Origin: Rikenellaceae bacterium DTU049
GTDB taxonomy: Bacteria > Bacteroidota > Bacteroidia > Bacteroidales > DTU049
DNA length: 55,046 bases
Direction: 5' to 3'
Assembly: GCA_001513285.1 (NCBI GenBank)
Contig: LFTI01000060.1
Coordinates: 1 to 55,046 of the forward strand
The notes beneath the pieces were generated by a model. It saw only the letters and a list, made by a program, of their open reading frames with translations. It did no database searches and was not told where the DNA came from. Each line of letters opens with the position of its first letter. Positions within the stretch are counted from its first letter, which is position 1. This document shows positions 42,272 to 51,431 of this stretch, piece by piece. The position numbers and the translations under genes were made by a program.

Positions 42272-42934
42272 TCATTCAATTCTTGAAAATATTTTTTTAA
42301 AATAGTTAATATGCCATAAAGCATGAAACAAAGATATTAAGGTCATTACAATACCTACCTGTACATGCCAATATAAAAACTCTAATCGCAATGCTGGCCA
42401 TATACCATAATTAATTTGTATAATTAAAATAATTCCTAAAAAACATGAAATAATAAAACTGATCAACAATAACACATTCCATATTCTTTTGTGCAATCTT
42501 TTGCTTATTAAATGATATTTGGTAAATAACCACGATAAAGAATATAAAATCAAAGTAATTATTCCAATTTCTAATAAATTATATGGTCTTTTTTTTATAT
42601 TTAAATTTAATGAAGGAATAGCAACGAAATGCTTTTGATAGTTCATTATCTGTTTATTTATAATATTATCATGTGTATTATTATTGCTATTGTTTATCTC
42701 ATTATTATAGCTTTTTTGTATTTTTTCTACTGTGTCTTTTATTACTTCATCATTGATTATTTCTGTATGTGATATTATAATTCCAAAATCACAAATACCA
42801 TCTGCATTTTTATCTAGAAATTTACCACAGCTACCTGTACAATTGACCTTATCACATATAGGGTCTTCATTTTGTGAAAATAAAAAATTATTACTCATTA
42901 AAAGGATTAATAAAGTAATGAATAAAGGGTTCAT
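42272..42934 (-). CDS. Membrane protein with Cys cluster and possible b-haem histidines
   Basis: The 220-residue protein has a signal peptide, then a cysteine cluster (C27, C32, C36, C48) in CDKVNCTGSCGKFLDKNADG, an N-rich linker, and three membrane helices in the C-terminal half. The last helix has H190, H204 and H208 (YWHVQVGIVMTLISLFHALWH), spaced as in some b-type cytochrome or DUF4405-like domains. The DKNADGICD part resembles a calcium loop or part of an iron-sulfur protein. A redox role is a guess. The stop lies one base from the OmpA start, so they are coupled. Confidence 0.6.
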   Translation of the reverse strand: MNPLFITLLILLMSNNFLFSQNEDPICDKVNCTGSCGKFLDKNADGICDFGIIISHTEIINDEVIKDTVEKIQKSYNNEINNSNNNTHDNIINKQIMNYQKHFVAIPSLNLNIKKRPYNLLEIGIITLILYSLSWLFTKYHLISKRLHKRIWNVLLLISFIISCFLGIILIIQINYGIWPALRLEFLYWHVQVGIVMTLISLFHALWHINYFKKIFSRIE

Positions 42935-42971
42935 TTTTATAATTTAGAATTACTAAAGTTTAAAATTTTTA

Positions 42972-42979
42972 CAAAAATA
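42972..42979 (-). promoter_or_regulatory. Possible -7 box of the membrane/OmpA operon
   Basis: TATTTTTG on the minus strand, 37 bases before ATG 42934. Confidence 0.4.
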
Positions 42980-43030
42980 TTTAAAAAATATCAAATTAAT
43001 TATTTTTATTATTAAATAAATTTTTTCGCT

Positions 43031-43038
43031 TATATTTG
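43031..43038 (+). promoter_or_regulatory. Possible -7 box of the hydroxyacid dehydrogenase gene
   Basis: TATATTTG, 38 bases before ATG 43077. Confidence 0.4.
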
Positions 43039-43076
43039 CTAATTATTTTTTATAGATATAATTTATAATATTTTTT

Positions 43077-44030
43077 ATGAGTAAAACATTAGTAATACCA
43101 CATCCAATAGAAATAACTGACAATCAAATTAAACAACTAAAAGATGAGCTCTCTCATTATGATGTAGCAGTAAAATATTATGCTGATGAGCCAACGAGTA
43201 AAGAGCAAATAATAGAGAGGATAAAGGATGCTAATTATTTGATGATAGCAGTCTTGCATCTGAATGCTGACATATTAAGCTATGCTAAAAATCTAGAATA
43301 TATTTCTATCACTTTCACTGGATATGATCATGTAGATATAGAATATTGCAAGGCTCATAATATAAAAGTAAGTAATGCTGCAGGATATTCTACTACAGCT
43401 GTTGCTGAGTTAACAATCGCAATGGCTATAATGCTTTTTAGACAAATTATACCTCAATATTTATCTTTGAAAGCTGCGGGCGATAGAATAAACCTTCCTG
43501 GAAGGGAACTTTATGGCAAAACATGGGGAGTAATAGGTTATGGGAATATTGGTAAAAAAGTGGTAGAATATGCTAAATACTTGGGTTGTAATGTGATAGT
43601 CTATACTCGTACTGCTCATGCAGATGAAAAAGATGTAATATTTGTAACTAAAGAATATTTATTGAAAAAATCAGATATTATAAGCCTGCATATACCTCTA
43701 AATACAGAAACTAGACATTTTATTAGCTACAAAGAATTTAGTTTAATGAAAAAAGATGCTATACTGATAAATACAGCTAGAGCTTTGATAGTAGACCAAG
43801 ATGCCATGAAAGATGCTTTGTTAAATAAAACAATTTCTGCTGTGGCAACAGATGTTCTAGAAAATGATCCTCCCATAGATCCTCAATATCCATTATTACA
43901 TATTGATAATTTGTTTGCTCTTCCTCATATAGGCTATTACACAAGTGAAGCATTAGAGAGACGAGCAGATATAGGTATTAGAAATTTAATTAATTATTTA
44001 AATGGAAATGTTACTAATGAAGTTTGCTAG
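43077..44030 (+). CDS. D-2-hydroxyacid dehydrogenase (NAD-dependent)
   Basis: The 317-residue protein has the two-domain layout of D-isomer 2-hydroxyacid dehydrogenases: ISITFTGYDHVDIEYCKAHNI in the substrate domain, TWGVIGYGNIGKKVVEYAKYLGC as the NAD-binding Rossmann motif, and the catalytic Arg/Glu/His set in INTARALIVDQ, ATDVLENDPP and LPHIGYYTSEA. The exact substrate (glycerate, phosphoglycerate, lactate or other) is not given by sequence; glycerate dehydrogenase is a frequent label for such proteins. No operon partner is evident. Confidence 0.88.
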   Translation: MSKTLVIPHPIEITDNQIKQLKDELSHYDVAVKYYADEPTSKEQIIERIKDANYLMIAVLHLNADILSYAKNLEYISITFTGYDHVDIEYCKAHNIKVSNAAGYSTTAVAELTIAMAIMLFRQIIPQYLSLKAAGDRINLPGRELYGKTWGVIGYGNIGKKVVEYAKYLGCNVIVYTRTAHADEKDVIFVTKEYLLKKSDIISLHIPLNTETRHFISYKEFSLMKKDAILINTARALIVDQDAMKDALLNKTISAVATDVLENDPPIDPQYPLLHIDNLFALPHIGYYTSEALERRADIGIRNLINYLNGNVTNEVC

Positions 44031-44160
44031 GAGAATTGGAGACAGGTAGACAGGGAGATGGGGAGAATAAGTGATAAGTGATGAGTGATAGGTGATAAGT
44101 GATGAGTTGATAAGTTGATGGTGAGAATGGGAGAGGGGGAGATGAAGTAAGAGTTGTTGG
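44031..44160 (+). repeat. Purine-rich low-complexity tract
   Basis: The tract is built from imperfect copies of GTGATAAGTGATGAG and GTTGATAAG with GGGAGA-type stretches, and is strikingly poor in C. The words resemble the reverse complement of the tandem repeat at 95-118. No gene or terminator is seen in it; it fills the gap before the cyclase gene. Confidence 0.65.
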
Positions 44161-44182
44161 TTAAAAAATATTAAATCATTCT

Positions 44183-47100
44183 ATGTGTAAAATTTTTAAT
44201 AAAACTTTAATTAAATTGAAAAAAATAAAATTCATTAATTTATTTTTAATAATAAGCTTAAGTTTTTTAATGCTAAGTAGCTCATTATATAGCCAGAGTA
44301 TAGCTAGATGGGGATTACCATATATTAAAAACTATTATCCTTATGAATATAATGGATATTCTCAAAATTGGGATATTGCTTTTGATAATACAGGTATATT
44401 ATGGTTAGCAAATGGTGATGGACTAATGAGCTTCGATGGTATCAACTGGCATAAATATTTTTTGCCAACTAATGATGCTATTGCTTGCATTGTAATTGAT
44501 AATGACAGAATATATGTAGGTTCTAAAAATGAATTTGGTTATTTCCTGATTTCTAATCCTAAAACTTATAAATACGTCTCATTGACTAGTAAAGCTAAAA
44601 ATTTATCTTTTTCAAATAATTATTTTTTGAGTACTGCTAAAACAAATTATGGAATTTATCTATCAGATAATAATAGCGTTGTTAGATTAATAAATGATAA
44701 AGTAGATGTGCTTTTTACTAATGTCAAAGGGAATCTTATTAATTTCAATAATTTAGCTTTTTTTTATAATCCAAAGACAGGGTTATACCTTTTGTCTGGT
44801 TCTAAATTATTATATATCAAAGGGAACTATCCTTTAAATAGTCAAATATTTATGTTTTTGCCATATACCAATGATACATTGCTAATAATCGATGCTGCAG
44901 CTGGTATATATAAAGGCATTTTAAATATAGATAATATCTCATCACCTACATTAAACATCGAAGAAATAGATTTCCCCATTGAAAAGGAATTATTGCAAAA
45001 TAACATATTAGATGCTAAAAAATCTTCTGATAGTTATATTTTTTCAACTTATTTCGGTGGCACCTATGTGTATGATTTAGATTTTAATTTACAATATATT
45101 CTCAATCATTCTTCACAACTTATTAGTTTAACGCATAATAAAATAGCATTGGATCCTAATGAAAATATATGGCTAGCAATGGACTATGGGATAGCCAAAA
45201 TAAATACTCATAATCCTTTTACGTTATTATCAAAGGTGCATGGGCTCACGACTTCTATCTTAGATGTAATTTTTTTTAATAATAAATTAATCGCTGGAGG
45301 ATGGACTAATTTATTCGTAGAAGAAATAGATAAAAGTACAAATTATTTCAAAAAAACATCTATAGATAATATCTGCTGGCAATTAAAAAAAATAAAATTT
45401 GATAAAGATAGTTTCGTAATTGTAGCATCTAGCATAGGATTGTATGCATTAGATTATAAAAACAACATTATACCTATAGATACTGGTAATTTTCGTACTA
45501 TAAATGTAACGACCTCGCCTACATACTTCACTGCAACTACAGAAAACTTTTTTAATATTTATCATTATAAAAATAAAAAATTTGTAAAAACATTATCTAT
45601 CCCATTACCAGTAGGTATTACTTTTTCGAATATAAATTTTAAGAAGTCTGATAGTTCTTATGTTCATTATATTTCTTGTGATGAGCCCAAAATTATTAAA
45701 ATAACTACTTCTAATGATTTGCAAGAAATACAAGTATTAGATTTGCCAACAAAAAAAGTATTTTCTTCTGGTTATTTATTAGAAAAAGACCAAAATAGTA
45801 TATTGGTTTATTCTCCAGACAATATCTGGCGATTAAACATTAATAACGATCAAATAACATTAGCAGAACCTGCTTTAAGGAATTTTTATGATTCATTACA
45901 TTTTATAAATATCTTGAAAATTTTTGGTGATACAATTTGGCTACAGACCTCATCTAAGCAATTACCAAATAAACCAATTTATTTAATGATGAGAGACAAT
46001 GGTAAATATGTTACTAAAAAAACTTTACAACTCTTTCACGAATTAGAAGTTTTGTCTATTAAAAAAGGCCCTAACGATAATATACTATTTTCTACTGACG
46101 ACGGCATTTTTGTACTAAATCAAAAAAAATTATTTAAAAAATCAGCTCCCTTGAGATTATATGCTACATTAAATATAGATGCTCAAGATACTAGTTATAT
46201 GATAACCAATTACTCTCTGATAGATACTACCATAAAAATACCTTATCCACTTAATAAACTCAGCATAGAGTGGCGAACTAACCTCATAGAAAGAGAGATG
46301 ACAAACAACATAAAATTTAGTTTTTATTTAGAAGGATATGATAGAGATTGGTCTGAATGGACTACACATCATCGTAGAGAATATTATAAATTGAAACCAG
46401 GTAACTACACTTTTCATATAAAAGCTATTGATGAGAATGAACAAATCACAACCCTGGTCAATATACCTTTACACATCAATGTACCATTTTATAGAACGGT
46501 AGTTTCATATATTTTATATGCTATTTTAGGTATTTTAGCTATTTATGCTATCGTTTATTTTTCTAATAGATTAATATTGAGAAGAAATAAACTCTTAGAG
46601 GAATATGCTCTTACTAAAAATAAAGAAATCATTCAAAAAACTTTACAACTAGAAAAAGAAAAGGAAAAAGCGGATAAATTACTGATAAACATATTGCCAG
46701 TGAGGGTGGCAAATGAATTAAAAGAAACAGGTAAGGTAGAAGCTGAGTTTTATTCTTCTGTATCCGTTATTTTTACTGATTTTGCTTCTTTTAGTCAGTT
46801 AAGTGATCAATTAGATTCTGAATTAATTGTTAATAATCTAGATTATATATTTGGGAAATTCGATGAGATATGTGTGAGGAATAAACTAGAAAAATTAAAA
46901 ACTATTGGAGACTCTCATATGAGTGTAGGAGGCATGCCTATTCGTAATCAAACTCATGCGATAGATACAGCATTGGCAGCTCTAGAGATGCAGCAATTTA
47001 TTCAAAAATTTTATAAAGTTAATCCAGAAAATGAGAGATGGAAACTACGTGTAGGCATTAATACTGGTGAAGTAGTAGCTGGCGTTGTAGGTAAAAGAAA

Positions 47101-47410
47101 ATTTGCTTTTGATATTTGGGGAGATACTGTAAATACTGCTAATCGATTGCAAAGTACCTGTGAAAGTAATAAAATTAATATCTCTGCTACTACATATGAA
47201 CTATTAAAAGACTTTTTTGAGGTAGAATATAGAGGAGAGATACCTATCAAATATAAAGGCCCCACTCCTATGTATTATTTGTTGAGAATAAAAGAAGAAT
47301 ATTCTAATGATGACGAAGGCTATAGACCTAATAAAGATTTTTGGGACAAATATAATACACTAGTAGATTATTCTAATCTTATTAATCTAGATAAATGGAT
47401 AAGCAGTTAA
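44183..47410 (+). CDS. Membrane adenylate cyclase with propeller sensor
   Basis: The 1075-residue protein makes cyclic AMP. It has an N-terminal signal or anchor helix (~13-36); a long periplasmic region with short propeller-like repeats (DIAFDNTGILWLANGDGL, NENIWLAMDYGIAKI) typical of two-component regulator propellers; a Y_Y_Y domain (~690-770; YDRDWSEWTTHHRREYYKLKPGNYTF); one membrane helix (~772-795); a coiled coil; and a class III cyclase domain. Metal-binding D866 and D910, adenine-selecting K906 and D977, and transition-state N984 and R988 are present, with the D977-N984-R988 spacing of mammalian adenylate cyclase. The class III domain should act as a homodimer. Confidence 0.9.
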   Translation: MCKIFNKTLIKLKKIKFINLFLIISLSFLMLSSSLYSQSIARWGLPYIKNYYPYEYNGYSQNWDIAFDNTGILWLANGDGLMSFDGINWHKYFLPTNDAIACIVIDNDRIYVGSKNEFGYFLISNPKTYKYVSLTSKAKNLSFSNNYFLSTAKTNYGIYLSDNNSVVRLINDKVDVLFTNVKGNLINFNNLAFFYNPKTGLYLLSGSKLLYIKGNYPLNSQIFMFLPYTNDTLLIIDAAAGIYKGILNIDNISSPTLNIEEIDFPIEKELLQNNILDAKKSSDSYIFSTYFGGTYVYDLDFNLQYILNHSSQLISLTHNKIALDPNENIWLAMDYGIAKINTHNPFTLLSKVHGLTTSILDVIFFNNKLIAGGWTNLFVEEIDKSTNYFKKTSIDNICWQLKKIKFDKDSFVIVASSIGLYALDYKNNIIPIDTGNFRTINVTTSPTYFTATTENFFNIYHYKNKKFVKTLSIPLPVGITFSNINFKKSDSSYVHYISCDEPKIIKITTSNDLQEIQVLDLPTKKVFSSGYLLEKDQNSILVYSPDNIWRLNINNDQITLAEPALRNFYDSLHFINILKIFGDTIWLQTSSKQLPNKPIYLMMRDNGKYVTKKTLQLFHELEVLSIKKGPNDNILFSTDDGIFVLNQKKLFKKSAPLRLYATLNIDAQDTSYMITNYSLIDTTIKIPYPLNKLSIEWRTNLIEREMTNNIKFSFYLEGYDRDWSEWTTHHRREYYKLKPGNYTFHIKAIDENEQITTLVNIPLHINVPFYRTVVSYILYAILGILAIYAIVYFSNRLILRRNKLLEEYALTKNKEIIQKTLQLEKEKEKADKLLINILPVRVANELKETGKVEAEFYSSVSVIFTDFASFSQLSDQLDSELIVNNLDYIFGKFDEICVRNKLEKLKTIGDSHMSVGGMPIRNQTHAIDTALAALEMQQFIQKFYKVNPENERWKLRVGINTGEVVAGVVGKRKFAFDIWGDTVNTANRLQSTCESNKINISATTYELLKDFFEVEYRGEIPIKYKGPTPMYYLLRIKEEYSNDDEGYRPNKDFWDKYNTLVDYSNLINLDKWISS

Positions 47411-47429
47411 TATTTTTAACCAATTTCTT

Positions 47430-49265
47430 ATGTGTGGAATAGCTGGTATCTATTGCTCAAATGCTAATGATTATTTTTTACAAAAAATTTATCCTTTTAC
47501 TCATAGTTTAGCTCATAGAGGCAAAGATGCTAATCATTTTTTTATAAGTCCAAATATTGCTCTCGGACATCAGCGATTATCCATTATCGATCTCAGTGAT
47601 AATGCTAATCAACCCATGACATCTATAAATGGCAGGTATACCATTGTTTATAATGGAGAATTATTCAACTATAATGATATCAAATATTATTTCTCTCATA
47701 AATATCCAGAATCATTTAAACAATTAAGATCTTATTCTGATACTGAGATGATACTAGAGCTTTTCGCCATTGAAGGTGAAGCTGTCTTTGATAAACTAGA
47801 TGGTATGTTTAGTATAGCTATTTGGGACCAAAACGAACAATCATTAGTTTTAGCTAGAGATCCCATTGGCATTAAACCATTATACTTTTCTAAATTTGAT
47901 AATTATTTTTGTTTCGCTTCAGAATTAAAAGCTTTTTATGAAATTTTGCCAAAAACATCTGTAGACGATATGGCTGTAGCTTATTATTTACATTTAGGAT
48001 ATATACCACATCCTTTTACTATTCTTTCACAAGTAAATAAATTCCCTGCAGGCCATTTTGCAAAAGTCAAATCTGATAAATTTGAATTGCATCAATATCA
48101 TTATTTTGATGTTATAAATAATCAAAACATTACATATTCCCAAGCAAGAGAGCAAGTAAAACAAGCTATAGAAAATGCTGTAAAAGGAGCACTCGTAAGC
48201 GATGTGAAAATAGGAGTATTGCTATCTGGCGGCATTGATAGCAGTCTAGTTGCCAGCATAGCTGCTAAAAATCAAACTAATCCAATAACAGCATTTACTA
48301 TCGAGCAAAAAGATAAAAATTTTAATGAAGGAGATTATGCTAAAAAAATAGCTGATTTCCTTGACATAGAATATATGCCTCTAATGGTGGATTATGATTT
48401 TTTGACTAAAAATTTAGAAAATGTTCTATTAAAAATGGATGAACCATTAGCAGATTCTAGCTTTTTAGTTACTCATGCTATTAGCCATTTTGCAAGCCAT
48501 TATGTAAAAGTAGCTCTATCTGGTGATGGCGGAGATGAATTATTTATGGGCTACGGTATGTATAGATGGGCTAAAAGATTATCAAATCCGGTAGTTAGTA
48601 TCCTAAAACCATTTGCTAGAGCTATATTCAAAAATATTCCTTCACATAGATTTAATCGCTGGGGACAGTTTTTTGATATAAAAGAGAATTTGCATTCTAA
48701 TATTTTTTCAATTGAGAATAACTATTTCACTAGTTGGCAGCTAAAAGATTTATTAAATCAAGATTTTCAATTAAATTTCTTAAATATAAATATTGATGAT
48801 GCTATTCTAAGGCAAGAATGGTTCGATTTTACCTATTATTTGCCCGATGATTTATTAGTAAAAGTAGATAGAGCTAGCATGGCAAACACTTTAGAACTTC
48901 GTCCACCATTATTGAGCACAGAGTTAGCAGATTTAGCATGGTCTATACCTGCAAAATATAAAATGCATGGTAATCAATTAAAAATAATGCTAAAAGACAT
49001 TTTATCAGATTATCTACCCAGAGAGCTATATGATAGACCCAAAAAAGGGTTCGCCATTCCGTTATCTAATTGGTGCCATAATGAGTTAAAAGATAATATT
49101 ACTACTTCATTAACTAATCACCAAAGCCCTATTTATAATTTTATAAATTATAATTTTGTAAATAATTTAATTTCAAATTTTTATCATGAAAATATTGAAT
49201 ATTTAGCAAGTAGAATATGGAATTTATATATATTAAATTATTATTTAGAATCTCATAAACTATGA
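47430..49265 (+). CDS. asnB: Asparagine synthase (glutamine-hydrolysing)
   Basis: The 611-residue enzyme has an N-terminal class II glutaminase domain starting with the catalytic C2 (MCGIAGIY) and a C-terminal synthetase domain with the PP-loop SGGIDSS at residues 266-272. It makes asparagine or amidates a sugar or other acid. The next gene, a glycosyltransferase, overlaps it (ATGA), and such asnB-like genes are frequent in polysaccharide clusters, where they may amidate sugar acids rather than make free asparagine. RPKKGFAIPLSNW near the C-terminus is typical of the polysaccharide-associated type. Confidence 0.9.
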   Translation: MCGIAGIYCSNANDYFLQKIYPFTHSLAHRGKDANHFFISPNIALGHQRLSIIDLSDNANQPMTSINGRYTIVYNGELFNYNDIKYYFSHKYPESFKQLRSYSDTEMILELFAIEGEAVFDKLDGMFSIAIWDQNEQSLVLARDPIGIKPLYFSKFDNYFCFASELKAFYEILPKTSVDDMAVAYYLHLGYIPHPFTILSQVNKFPAGHFAKVKSDKFELHQYHYFDVINNQNITYSQAREQVKQAIENAVKGALVSDVKIGVLLSGGIDSSLVASIAAKNQTNPITAFTIEQKDKNFNEGDYAKKIADFLDIEYMPLMVDYDFLTKNLENVLLKMDEPLADSSFLVTHAISHFASHYVKVALSGDGGDELFMGYGMYRWAKRLSNPVVSILKPFARAIFKNIPSHRFNRWGQFFDIKENLHSNIFSIENNYFTSWQLKDLLNQDFQLNFLNINIDDAILRQEWFDFTYYLPDDLLVKVDRASMANTLELRPPLLSTELADLAWSIPAKYKMHGNQLKIMLKDILSDYLPRELYDRPKKGFAIPLSNWCHNELKDNITTSLTNHQSPIYNFINYNFVNNLISNFYHENIEYLASRIWNLYILNYYLESHKL

Positions 49266-50461
49266 ACCAAAATAGCAAAACCATTTTATATGTTACATAC
49301 GATGGATTGTCTGATCCAGTATCACAATCTCAGGTAATACCATATTTAGAAAAATTATCACAAAGCGGAATTAGTTACCATATTTTAAGCTTTGAAAAAA
49401 AAGAAAGATTGGCTGCAAATGAAGATAAAATCTGGGAACAAATTGAAAAAAATAACTGGATTTGGTACCCAGAAGATTATACTAAAACTCCTGCAATTTT
49501 ATCTACCCTCTATGATATTGATAAAGGGAAAGAGAAAATTAGAAAAATTTTGAAATATAATCCTGATATATCAGCGATACATGTACGTAGCTATATCCCA
49601 ATGATGATGGCGTTTGGCATAGCAAAAAAAAATAATATTCCTATAATTTTTGATATGAGAGGCTTCTGGGCTGATGAACGTGTAGATGGACATTTATGGT
49701 CACTTAATAATCCTATATATAGAGCTGTATATAATTTTTTTAAGAAAAAAGAAAAATTATGGATTACTAATTCTGATGCTGTAGTGGTACTCACTAATGC
49801 TGCAAAAAATTATTTAATCAATAACTTTGAAGTCTCACCCAATGATGTATATGTGATACCTTGTGCTACAGATATAGACCTATTCGATCCTAGTAAAATT
49901 AAGCCACATAATGAAAAACAGATAAACAATCTATTATATTTCGGTACTGCCGAAAATTGGTATCTTTTTGATGAGATGTTTAGCTTTTATGATGTATATA
50001 GAAAGTTCTTTTCGCCATCTAAATTTACACTTATACTTTATAGCAAAAATTCTAAAATTTTAGAAAAAATAGATAAATATGATTGGCATGATGAGGTGGA
50101 GATAATATATAATGTGCCTAGAGCAGCTATGCCAGAATATATCAATTTGGCTACTCATGTTATATTTTTTCTAAATAATAATTTTACAAGAATTGCAACT
50201 TCTCCAATTAAGTTTGGTGAAACAATAGCAATGGGCAAACCAATCATTACCAATAAAGGAATAGGAGATCTAGATGACATAGAAAATGATAAATGTGGCG
50301 TTGTCATTGATAAGTTTGATGTAGATCAATTTACTAATGCTTGTCAGCGACTAAAAAATACAAAATTTGACTCACAAGTGATACGTGATAATGCTTTGCA
50401 GAAATATGATTTGAACTTGCTTTGTGAGAAATATAAAATGATATATGATAAATTCTTTTAA
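49262..50461 (+). CDS. GT4-like glycosyltransferase
   Basis: The 399-residue protein resembles family 4 glycosyltransferases: VTYDGLSDPVSQSQVIPYLEKL at the N-terminus (the G-rich acceptor loop), DMRGFWADE in the middle, then TDIDLFDP and the donor-site region SPIKFGETIAMGKPIITNKG. The last is a degenerate form of E-x7-E, with one clear glutamate. It overlaps asnB by four bases and should be made with it. Donor and acceptor unknown. Confidence 0.85.
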   Translation: MNQNSKTILYVTYDGLSDPVSQSQVIPYLEKLSQSGISYHILSFEKKERLAANEDKIWEQIEKNNWIWYPEDYTKTPAILSTLYDIDKGKEKIRKILKYNPDISAIHVRSYIPMMMAFGIAKKNNIPIIFDMRGFWADERVDGHLWSLNNPIYRAVYNFFKKKEKLWITNSDAVVVLTNAAKNYLINNFEVSPNDVYVIPCATDIDLFDPSKIKPHNEKQINNLLYFGTAENWYLFDEMFSFYDVYRKFFSPSKFTLILYSKNSKILEKIDKYDWHDEVEIIYNVPRAAMPEYINLATHVIFFLNNNFTRIATSPIKFGETIAMGKPIITNKGIGDLDDIENDKCGVVIDKFDVDQFTNACQRLKNTKFDSQVIRDNALQKYDLNLLCEKYKMIYDKFF

Positions 50462-50472
50462 TCAAAATAAAA

Positions 50473-50658
50473 GGTTCTATAACGTTTTGAGTTGGTAAGG
50501 ATTAAAAAATAGTAATTTTACAGTTGAATATTAACCCCAGAGTTCTCAAAGAAGGCACTAAGAACACAGAGAATGCAAATATCACTTTGTGAACTTTGTG
50601 TAATAACATTGTGCCCTTTGTGGTAAAATAATTAACCCACAATAAATGTTATAGAACC
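50473..50658. mobile_element. MITE-like inverted-repeat element, copy E
   Basis: The 186-bp element begins GGTTCTATAACGTTTTG and ends ATAAATGTTATAGAACC. It is flanked by AAAATAAAA on both sides (50464-50472 and 50659-50667), a 9-bp candidate target duplication. The interior shares the CAGAGTTCTCAAAGAAGGCA-type phrases with copy D. No coding sequence inside. It lies between the glycosyltransferase gene and the T9SS protein gene. Confidence 0.7.
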
Positions 50659-50716
50659 AAAATAAAAGTATTGAATAATTAAGAAAAAAATTTGCAATTT
50701 TGTAAAAAATATAATT

Positions 50717-51427
50717 ATGAAAAAGATTTTTACTTTTTTAATATTATTAATCCCATCATTATTTGCATTTTCACAAAATTCACTTAGATTATATTATAAT
50801 AATGATCTGCTCGCAAATGATGATAGCATTTATTTTTTTATGGATAGTAGCCAATATACTGCACAATATGTGCAATTGGCTGTAGAAAACATTAGTGATA
50901 ATAATTTAAATGTTAAGGTAAAGAAGACAGAAATCAGTGTTGTTCCCGGTACAGAAAATAGCTTTTGCTGGGTACAGTGCTATGATGCATCTGTTTTAGT
51001 TTCTACCAAATATATTACTATACCAGCTCATTCTATTAATAGTGATGATTTTTATGGCGAATACTATCCTAAAGGTCATTTGGGAACTTCTATCATTAGA
51101 TATACTTTTTTTGATATGAATAATACTACCGATAGTGCTAGTATGATAGCAGTGTATGTAGCTACTCCTGTAGGCATAGAAGAGTTGGTAGAAAATAATA
51201 ATATTTTACTTTATCCTAATCCTACCAGTGGTATAGCAAATTTAAATCTGGATTTGGAAAAAGATTTTACTATCGAAATATTTAATTCTTTAGGAGCAAA
51301 AGTTTTACAAGAAAATATTATAAGTAATAGCATAGATTTATCACTCCTACCAGAAGGTATTTACTATTATAGAATTAAAGAAAATAACCAAATACAAACT
51401 AATAATGTTTTAGTTATACAAAAGTAA
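50717..51427 (+). CDS. Secreted protein with T9SS sorting domain
   Basis: The 236-residue protein has a signal peptide (residues 1-20, MKKIFTFLILLIPSLFAFSQ), a middle domain of about 140 residues without recognised family (beta-rich, QYVQLAVENISDNNLNVKVKK as in immunoglobulin-like modules), and a type A sorting domain from about residue 163 (LLYPNPTSGIANLNLDLEKD to the end NNVLVIQK). Export by type IX secretion is expected. The gene ends four bases before the convergent transglutaminase gene. Confidence 0.82.
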   Translation: MKKIFTFLILLIPSLFAFSQNSLRLYYNNDLLANDDSIYFFMDSSQYTAQYVQLAVENISDNNLNVKVKKTEISVVPGTENSFCWVQCYDASVLVSTKYITIPAHSINSDDFYGEYYPKGHLGTSIIRYTFFDMNNTTDSASMIAVYVATPVGIEELVENNNILLYPNPTSGIANLNLDLEKDFTIEIFNSLGAKVLQENIISNSIDLSLLPEGIYYYRIKENNQIQTNNVLVIQK

Positions 51428-51431
51428 AAAA

